Of a stretch of DNA of 20,983 nucleotides, positions 10,701 to 19,700 are shown one piece after another. The position numbers were made by a program, and so were the translations under genes. A model generated the notes under the pieces. It was not told the origin of the DNA. It saw only the letters and a program-made list of their open reading frames with translations, and did no database searches. The stretch lies in the NCBI GenBank assembly GCA_009869945.1, contig WIXG01000798.1:1-20983 (forward strand), given 5' to 3'. Every line of letters starts with the position of its first letter. The first letter of the stretch is position 1. The stretch comes from Mesaphorura yosii (Eukaryota; Arthropoda; Collembola; Poduromorpha; Tullbergiidae).

Positions 10701-13700
10701 GCAGGGATACTTTAACCAGTTGTCTTTCGGCTTAGCGTGTCTTAATATTTGATTGCAGAAGCTGGGTCCGACGGAGGCAGGCCAGGAACAGATTAAACCA
10801 GTGCCAGTCTGAGTGAGCCACGTCGATGAAACAACAGCGACGTTATTTTCATTAGTGAATTCCACAACTGAATAGCCTAATTTTGTGGCCATCTTGCACA
10901 CAGTACATGGAGCATTGTACTGAAGTCAGGAAAGTGATTGTAATCACTCCTATCGAAAGTTCGAATTTGGCTTCATGAAACTCGTCTTTGTGTTTTCCTC
11001 CGACGTGGATTAGCATGTGGGCCGCATGCGAGCCGCACGCGAGCCGAAACGCAAAATAGAGAGTTGCTTTACAGAATTCGCGTTGGGGGCCCGAGTTCTG
11101 GACGTATGCATTGCGCAAACGTCGCACAGCTTAAGATTCAAGCCGGATTCCCGAACAACTTCAAAAATCGGTAGCAAATCTGCGACGCGAATTCGAGGTC
11201 CCGCTTATGGCCCGAACATTTTACGAGTCGAGTGCCCGCTTTCGGAATTATTTCGATAATCCACCCAATTCTGTAATTCGGCACTGCTTCTAATTTAGCT
11301 CGTCAGATTCGGCCGCAGCTTCGCCGAACTTGCCATACAAAATCGGAAACCGGGCCGAATCTCAACGCACATCGGGTCCACTTTTCCACTTCAATGTTTT
11401 TCTTATATGCAGTGTAAAGTTGATGGAGTTTAAATTTTCCTCCGAAAACTCCAACTTCAAAGAAAGGAAATTTGATATTACACGCATTGATCAAGGCGCT
11501 GTATTAGTACTCGATACTTTACAAACACGGGCCTTTTCAAGTTTTGTGGTATCAGCCGTCCCCGAAAATCATTCGAGTGGAAGGAAATTGGTGAATGCGA
11601 ATATTAAAACGAGAAAGAGTTAAAGTTACTCTGCTCTCAACTTTGCTTGTGTACATTTGAGTCGAGCTGAGATGAACTTTCTCCTTTAAAGTCTCGTTCG
11701 ATCAAAGTCGCGATATATTTAAGATGTCATTCGTGTCCATATGTCTTTGCGGGAGGGAAAGTTTTACAATTTCTTTCATGCAAATCCCGGCTCGAATAAT
11801 TGCCCTTCCACTGCGTAGATACACACATGTATAAATATGAATCGCTGGCACGGGCACCTGCTCTCCACCTATTTTTGTCTGTCCCATCATATACTTAATC
11901 GAAGGCTGAAAGTATGTCGCCGTAAACTCGAAAACGGTGATAGTTTCTTTCCCCCTCCCCCGGCATGTATACTCCATAGTGTTGCCGACTTCCTTGACCC
12001 TGGGTCAGGTTAAAGAGTATCGCATCGCCGGATTACTACCACGGGTTGTTTTTGTCGCTGAGTACTCGGCGACGGGAGTTCCTGTTAAAAATTAAATTGA
12101 TACCATTTCTTGTTCCAGTTTCTTTCTTTCCTCTGAACTGCTGTTTGAATTAGCGAAAGTGCATGCGGAAGTCAAGCGGTAGCCTCTTGCGAGGAGAGAA
12201 AAGCACTACAAGAAAGTAAACACGGCCGCCGTGCCTGCAAGCAAAAAGTGAGAAATTGTTTTTTTCTCCATGGCGTATTTTTCTGTGTTCTCAAGAAAAC
12301 TCTCGAGAGTCTTGAGTGGAAACGCGGAGAATAAAACGTCTTTCTCATCAGACGCAGACTCGATAAAAAGAGAAAGACGGTTTGGCTTCTCAATTCTCTT
12401 TGTGATAATATCATTCGCTACACAAATAAGACAAGTCCACACACGTAAAATCGTAAGAGGAGCGTAGAATTTAATGCTTCTCCAGAGCCTTTACTTGAGC
12501 CCTTTGCAGACGAGAGCCCGGCCAGTGTCCAGCCCGGCATTCCTTCTCAAGCATCGGAACTAAGACAAATGCTCGCTTGGTTGGGCAACGGACGACTTTT
12601 TGAAATACTCCAAATGCCAAATGGAGATTGATTCGTTCAATATTTTGAACCGAGCGAGATTACAACGCAAACCCACCCGCCAGATTCGCTCAATATTCTG
12701 GACGACGGCTGTAGAAAGAAGAAAGAGACGAGATTACAATTCACGAGATTCAGCCGATTCGCAGCCTGATTTTGAAAGACTCGACTCGGACTTGATTTCC
12801 ATGCCGGCAGAATTCCCCAATAAAAGCCAGCAATGCGATACTCCTCTTGTTTGAATCAAAGACCACAGGGAAATTCACTGAAACAGAATTCCACGAAATC
12901 CTCGCGCTGCAGTGCAAGCACGAACGGGATTTCCAATAAAGTTAAACAGCGTCTTCATTGTCTTTGTAGTACTCGTGGACTGTTTTCCATTTTCGGTTTG
13001 CTTATCTCACTCTCTTTGTCTTATTCATAGCCTACCATCAGTACCCACTAAACGACACGCACCACTTCCCAGGCCGGACAGTGGATGAAATCCTGAATGT
13101 AACCTACGAGGATGGAAAGTGGAGCGAACCCTACTTTGACTGCGGAGGAGGCAACATTTGGATGATGACTTACACCGTCCCTTTCTTTGGCTTCAGAGAT
13201 GGGACCTACTTTTTCAAGTAAGTTCAAGTCAGCCAAGTTAAAAAAACTCGCAGCGACCAGAACAGGGTGAAAGTTTGGTTTATGTTTACTCAGCCACAGC
13301 CTGACCACAAAACAGCGCAAGTCAAGTGTGCCGACTGTGTGCAAAGGCGCCAGTAGAGAAAGTTTGTCAATTATAAAAGCATTTTTATTGCACCTCCAAC
13401 GAGCTGTTCGGCAATGCATAGTTCAACTTTGAAGTCTGCTGGAGTTTATGAGTGTCAAGTCTGCAGTCGCAGAAGTGCAGTCAATTGTGCAAAGGTGCAA
13501 AGCTCACTTTTCGGAGGAATCTCCTCACCTCCTCTCAGTTCAGAGATCGCAATGCAACACGGAGCCTCCTGCGAGAATGCGACAAGTCGATTGATTTCCG
13601 CTTTGAATGCTCCCTTGGCGTACAATTTCGGCTGGGATGAGCATCCAAACGACTTTCTAAATGTCCATCTCTTTTTATTATGAAGAGATGGTCTGGTCTT

Positions 13701-16700
13701 CATGCTCACCTATCGAAAGCTGAGGAAACTGTGCACTGTGCACGTGCGGTAGAGAAATCCCATCAAGAGACTTACGCAGCGCAAGCTGGAATTTCGCAGC
13801 AGTGCAGTGATTTCGTAGAAGAATAACAACGAGAACGAGATGAGGCTCGTTCAGAATGTAATTTGCTCGGGAAACAAAGCGAGACAGAGAATCTGGCCAA
13901 TCTGGCGAGATGAGATTCGGAAAAGTGAGTACTGAGAGTAAAATAAGTTCACTTTCCGGGATGGCTCCTCAGATCTCGCAAGAATTCAGAAGACAACAGC
14001 AGCGGCAGCGCTCTCACCTGCTGTCGCTCCTGTCACTTACGGGGATCATAAAACCCATTTGACGTACTCCTTCCCAACTATCCCACCAACCAACAACTCA
14101 TCGGGAACAAAAACACAAGAGAGTCAAGTCAAGTCACGAACTCTGGCTTTTATTACAAAGCATGACATCATCTCCAGCATCTCTGCTGCCAATGCAGTGG
14201 AGAAAGTTAGCAAGTGAGACAACCGAGCTCGAATGGCAGGCAGTGCTGTGTTCTGTGCACTCTTTCGCTGCGTTGCACAAAATTATTGAAATCGATACCA
14301 TTTCTTTCACACGTTTCGAGTAGCAGCAGCAGTAAATTCTGTACCTTCTGCCTTGTCTCGTTATTATTATGATGGACTGACTCACTTTTCTGATTTTCTC
14401 GGCCAGGGGTACCTCCGGGATTGACATTGACTTGAGAAGGGTGGACATTGACCAGTGCTACGCGAACCCGGGAGAACTCAACCTCTTCGCAAACTCAAAT
14501 AAGTGCAAGAACGCCACGACGCAGGTGAGGTGTAAGCTTGGTTGTGTAAGCACGAAATTTCAACTCCATCCATGGCCACGGTTGACTTGGCAGCGAAAAG
14601 GGGGAATGCTCCTTAATCCTTTCATTGTTATTTAAAGGCGAGACGCCCATTCTAAGCATTCTCGGAATGCTAAAATAAATGCGGCGTTGCTTGTATTCAA
14701 TTGTACCGGAGTGTTGCGTCTCGTATGATCGCAGCCTTTGCGAAACTTGCGAATTACTTTTTTCTGGATAAAATAGGAGTATAAATCTTTGTAAATATCC
14801 CAGGCGCGAGGTGAAATAGGCCGTATGCAAATGAAATCGTAATCCTCTACCGCGCTTTATTGAAAGAGGTGTGATCGAGATGAGTGCGAAAATTGGCAAA
14901 AGGCGAGAATGGCACTGAAGAAATGAGATAAGCCCTTTCTCTTTACATGCACCCAGAAGATTATATTCACACTAATATGATTCTCGCTAAAGAGATTCTT
15001 GCCACTTGAGTGGCACGACGCTCGTCACTCCATGGCTAGATGCTCAGAAATGAGTTAGAGAACCTTGTCTTCATGTCAAGTGTCTAGTCGAGCAAATACG
15101 GTGGTGGTGGGCAACAGGCTGGCTCGTTTTCTCTCTCAGCGCACTTTCTCTTCCTTTCCAATGCTCTGCTCTTTCTTTGTACTAATAGCCTGCCGCCATT
15201 CAATTCACACGTGACAAATGCATGTCAGAATTTGAATAATCCGGCGCAAGTACGCAGACGACCGGAAAGGCCAACAGAGGCTTGCCGTCAATCACACGGG
15301 GAGCCACCGCCCTAAACTAAAAACCTCTCGTGAGGAAAACTCGACCACACAAGTGCTCCTCTTGTTTACCTGCCCAAAGGCGCCCTTCCCTCGCAATTAC
15401 AGCTTTTGCAGTGGAGCTCACACAAAAAGTTTGTCACCGCGAAGGACGAACGAAACAGATGAAGCAAGCAAGACTTGGAGCAGAGGACAAAGAAATAAAT
15501 TCAATATGGTGGATTCCGCTCGAGAAAATATTTTGCTACAATGAAAAAGTTTGGGATGAAAAACATATTTCTCATATTCGCTTATTCCAAGAGTATATTA
15601 ATAGCTTTTATTCCGCGCGCGTCGTATCGCAACATTTCTTTCCATTTCATTTTTTGCACTCTGACATTTCCCCAAAAGTTGTCACAACACACGATTCATT
15701 AAAGCATGTTTCTTTGCAGTGCGTCCCCATCAAAGGTCTGGGATTCCGTCGTGGGTCGTACAAGTGCGAGTGCAGACGTGGTTTCTACTTTCCTAACGTG
15801 ACCTCACCTTTGAAATACTTTAATGGGTCTCAATTGGAAGAAGAGTACGAGAATAAGTTTCACGTGAGTTGCGCGCGCGATTGTAAATTCAAATTAGACT
15901 TCTTTCGTACGGCCAAGTTTATTAAAGGGATTCTCGCTCGAGTGAAATCGTAAAGTGTGGCCAACCTTTCAATAAATGTAAATTACAGAGTCCCGACTTC
16001 ATTACGAACCGGAACGGTTTTTCTTATGAAAAACGCAAACTTCATTAAATTACAGAGAAGAAATATGTGGGTACGTAAGAACTCATGAACTCTCGTTTCC
16101 TTACGGGCTTAATGGCTCCTTTCACTCCGGCGGCCCTTTCATAACTAAAGTTATTCTCATTTCTTTATACTTAACATAAATATGTCAAACGAGTTATGAG
16201 TATAACGATGAAAGTAAAGGCTACGAATTCGAATTTGAAAGGCTGTCTCCATGAATTCACTCTAGCTTAAAATTGACTCTGGAAAATCGCATTAGCCACT
16301 CGCACTCTGTGCTATTTACGAGTTTTCGAGTTGATAAAAGATGTTTGCTGACAAAGGCCGAAAGTGCAGTTGCTGGACACGCCGCTGTCGCCATTTCCAT
16401 TGTTTCCTTGACGTAGACAATCCCTAAATTTTCTACTCCGCAGTCCAAATCCTCCCGCTACGACGACCCATACGCATTCCACTGCCTTCCGTGCCCGGTT
16501 GACTGCGAGCAGTGCGAGGATGATCGTCCTTGTGTAGTGACACTCAACTGGGTCATGAGGACAGCCATATTGATACTCCAATCAGGGATTATTGCGATGC
16601 TCCCTATCGTTGGTATTTTCACGTGGAGGTACTCTGAGGTGAAGGTGAGATACTCGATTCAGATACGTGTTCATTCTTCGTTGTGCCCGTCTTATCGTCC

Positions 16701-19700
16701 AGTTTCCACTCCAGCTGACTTTCTTGTTTGTGTTTCCGCAATTCTCACAACTCTCACATCCGACGCAATGAAATTGATTTGTTTTCTGTTCTCTTTTGTC
16801 GAGTGCGCGTTAATAAAGTGAAGATCTCATCGCTGGCCTTTCCGAAGGGCCCTTTCAGAGGATCAAAGACGCATTCGCGGCTCAAAGCAGTCTCAATCAA
16901 TAGCTTGTTAGCGAGAGACGCTCGCGATTGTGGAAATGACAGAACTGACAGCGGTACAAAAGAGGAATGAGAGGATGAAATGCGATTAATGAATGTCGAA
17001 AGCAGCAGAAAATAGCGAGTATTCTTTCTCATCGCTGTCCATCGAGGCTTGCCAAAACTTGAGTCCATCATTGTCCAGAGACATGCCAAATACAATTCTG
17101 ATTTTTGCCGCAGGTCGTCCGCGCCGCGAGCCCCGTCTTACTCCGGTTCATCGTGCTCGGGGCGTTCTTCATCTACTGCACGGTGAGTTCATTTACAGCG
17201 TTTTAACATTTCCGGCCTTTAAAGTTTGGAAACTCCCGTCCCGCTTTTGAAGTGGAAGTGAACAAAGACGCAGAGCGTTACAAAAGACTACACTCTGCGT
17301 GCTCGTTGGCTTCCCGACTTCCTAGCCATTCTAACCCAAAGATTTATCGCCTTTTTGTCCTGGGAAGCGTCTTTTGCCCGTCCTCCCAGCGAGGCCATGA
17401 AGAAAGAGCGGATCGCAACGACAAAGGCTGGGAAATCTTGGCTTTTCCACGTCACGCGGGGACGAAAACAACAACACAAAAGCCACGAAATGAGCCAACA
17501 TTAGTGTGTCTCCTTCGCGCTGCTCTGCAAACTCCATACGGGTGAAAAGTGAAAGTGCACGCTGGCCATGGGCACAACTACAGTCTGATTAATTATCGCG
17601 TATTTGAACAGAGAAGCCGAAAGCAAACAGGAGCACATCACCGAAAGCCTTATTATCAAGAAGTGCATCGCGAAGCTTTTGCGCCAGCACCATAATTCAT
17701 TCAAAAGTACACTCTAATCAATTTTCTCTTTTATTCTTGTACGCAGACCCTCGTCATGTACCCCACCCCTTCACTCTTCACCTGTACCGCACGCGTCTGG
17801 CTCCGCGAGGTTGGATTCTCACTCGCGTACGGCGCGTTAATGCTCAAGACGTGGAGGTGAGAGCAAATGAGCAAATGAAATTTGCAAATGAGAAAGAGGC
17901 CACAAATTCTGTACTCTATCCCGCAGGATCTCCGTCATCTTCCGCGTCCGCTCTGCAAAGGCAGTCAAGATCACCGATTTGGATTTAATGAAGAGACTTG
18001 GCGTCATTGTTGCCGTGTTCACTGCTCTGCTCACAATTCGCACTCTCGTCTCCCCTCCGCACTCTGTCGTCAGCTACACTGCACAGGACCTCAAGGCTTG
18101 GCTCTGCGAGAGTGACTGGTGGGACCATTCTTTTACTATCAGTGAGTTTATCATTTGCTTCCATAACTTCCTCCCTTCTTCCTTTACAGTGCAAGTTTAT
18201 AAAGTTGCAAGGTAAATTAAAAGGAGCAAACACCTCCGCCGTGCCATTCTGCTGCAATCAGGCTAATGAGTTACGAGGAAGTTGCTCTTTGAAGAGTCGG
18301 CACTTTTATGATTACTCAGAAAAGGCGGTCTGAGTGGGCGGCAGTCAGTTGCACGTGGCGTGTGGGCCGAAAAGAGCGTGCGGAGCAGATTGAAATTACT
18401 CGCAACGCTCGTTAAACCTTGTTAAAATTACTTTGGGCATTGTAAAAATTGCAATTTTTAGGCCCGGATTTGTTATTTTTCAAATCAACAACTTATGATC
18501 CATCGGTATAAGGCATATTAGTGTAAAGAATTGGTGATTAAAAAGCAAACTTGTCATCGGACAGGTTTCGATTGTCAGCGCGGGCCCCGCCCTAGATCAA
18601 ACCCGGCGGGATTTAGCCCGCCCCTAGCTTTGCTAATCTGACTCATTCGCCGGGCCGAATAGCCGGATGCCAAGTGCTTATTCAATTCCAGAGTCCGTAC
18701 TTCAACACTCGCACGTAGCACGTCGTGTTTATAGTTTTTAAGTGAATAGAGAAGCTTAGCGCAGCGTCTTGGTTCAGACGGCTCGGCAATTTTCATCGTG
18801 TTGGTCTCGTAAAGAAGAAGGGACTCGTGTATTTCACCATGCACGGACTCTTATAAATGTAAAATATCACCCATTTCTTGGTTGTCCCTTCCGCAGTGGA
18901 GCTGAGTCTGCTCGTGTGGGGCATCCGCCTCTGCATCGTCGTCCGCAAAGCGCCCTCAGAGTTCAACGAGTCTAAATTCATCTCGCTGGCGATCTACAAC
19001 GAGTTTCTCCTCTCGCTCTTTCTCAACATTTCCATGTGAGTTCCATGCTGATGATCGAGTCGATCTCGTCGTTACATTTCCTATTATTTATTTACAGGCT
19101 CTTCCTGCAGTCCCCAGCGAACCCCGACTTACTCTACATAATCTTCTTCTGTCACGTCCAGCTCACGATGACTCTACTCCTCTGCCTCATCTTTGGGAGC
19201 AAGGTGAGCGACCACCGGGAGCATTTCTGTTTAATTAATTCGGATTAAATTGTAGATTACGTGTTTACTGTTTTGCTGGAGACATTTAATCCTTTGTTAA
19301 TCCTCTTTCATATGCACTCTGCATTGTCATTGTCTCTGTAGGCCTACATTGTCTTTCGTGGCGGGGATAAACAGCAGGACGAGGCACGGGCGGCGAATCC
19401 AAAATTTATAAGCAAGAGCAGATCATCCGGGCAATCTACGCATAAACACGGACATCCAACCAGTGGGTACTACTCGATCGGAGGAGATAAGCACGGATCC
19501 ATGATGAACTCCAACTCGCATGGACTGTCAAATACCTCTTTGGTGAGCGTAAGTGCAGTTAACTTTCAATTTGAGTAGAACCTCTCAGTTTCCCGCCTTC
19601 GTCGTGCTTGTCTTGCAGGAGGAGTTCCACCGGATCTACACTCAGCTAGAAGACCTGAAGAAGCATAACTTGAAACTAGGAGAGATCGCTCTCGTTGGGA

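Larger units (their letters stand above)
9001..11376. mobile_element. TIR-bounded 2.4-kb element carrying an antisense DUF4806-type gene
   Basis: The left end at 9001-9027 and the right end at 11351-11376 (read on the minus strand) both begin CCCGATGTGC and finish TTCGGCCCG. By hand alignment 22 of 27 positions are identical, including one gap, and similarity stops abruptly outside the ends. The motif TTCGGCCC recurs inside the left end (9019-9026, 9053-9060, 9113-9120), like subterminal repeats of DNA transposons. The interior holds a complete four-exon minus-strand gene and its polyadenylation signal. No transposase, reverse transcriptase or helicase was recognised. No convincing target-site duplication was seen (the flanks are TTC and TCC). 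It could be a DNA element with this gene as its only cargo, or a non-autonomous derivative that captured it. Confidence 0.55.

Noticed and set aside
10852..11127. Minus-strand open frame upstream of the DUF4806-type gene
   Set aside because: It has no ATG at its start, overlaps the real start out of frame and shows no domain; probably 5' UTR.
12054..12073. Near-perfect 20-bp palindrome around GAGTACTC
   Set aside because: Single occurrence, not attached to any other element end; plausible by chance in 21 kb.
15330..15953. 207-codon continuous frame spanning exon 4
   Set aside because: Only the middle 48 codons match the family. Clear acceptor (15719) and donor (15864) sites bound them, so the flanks are intron that happens to be open.
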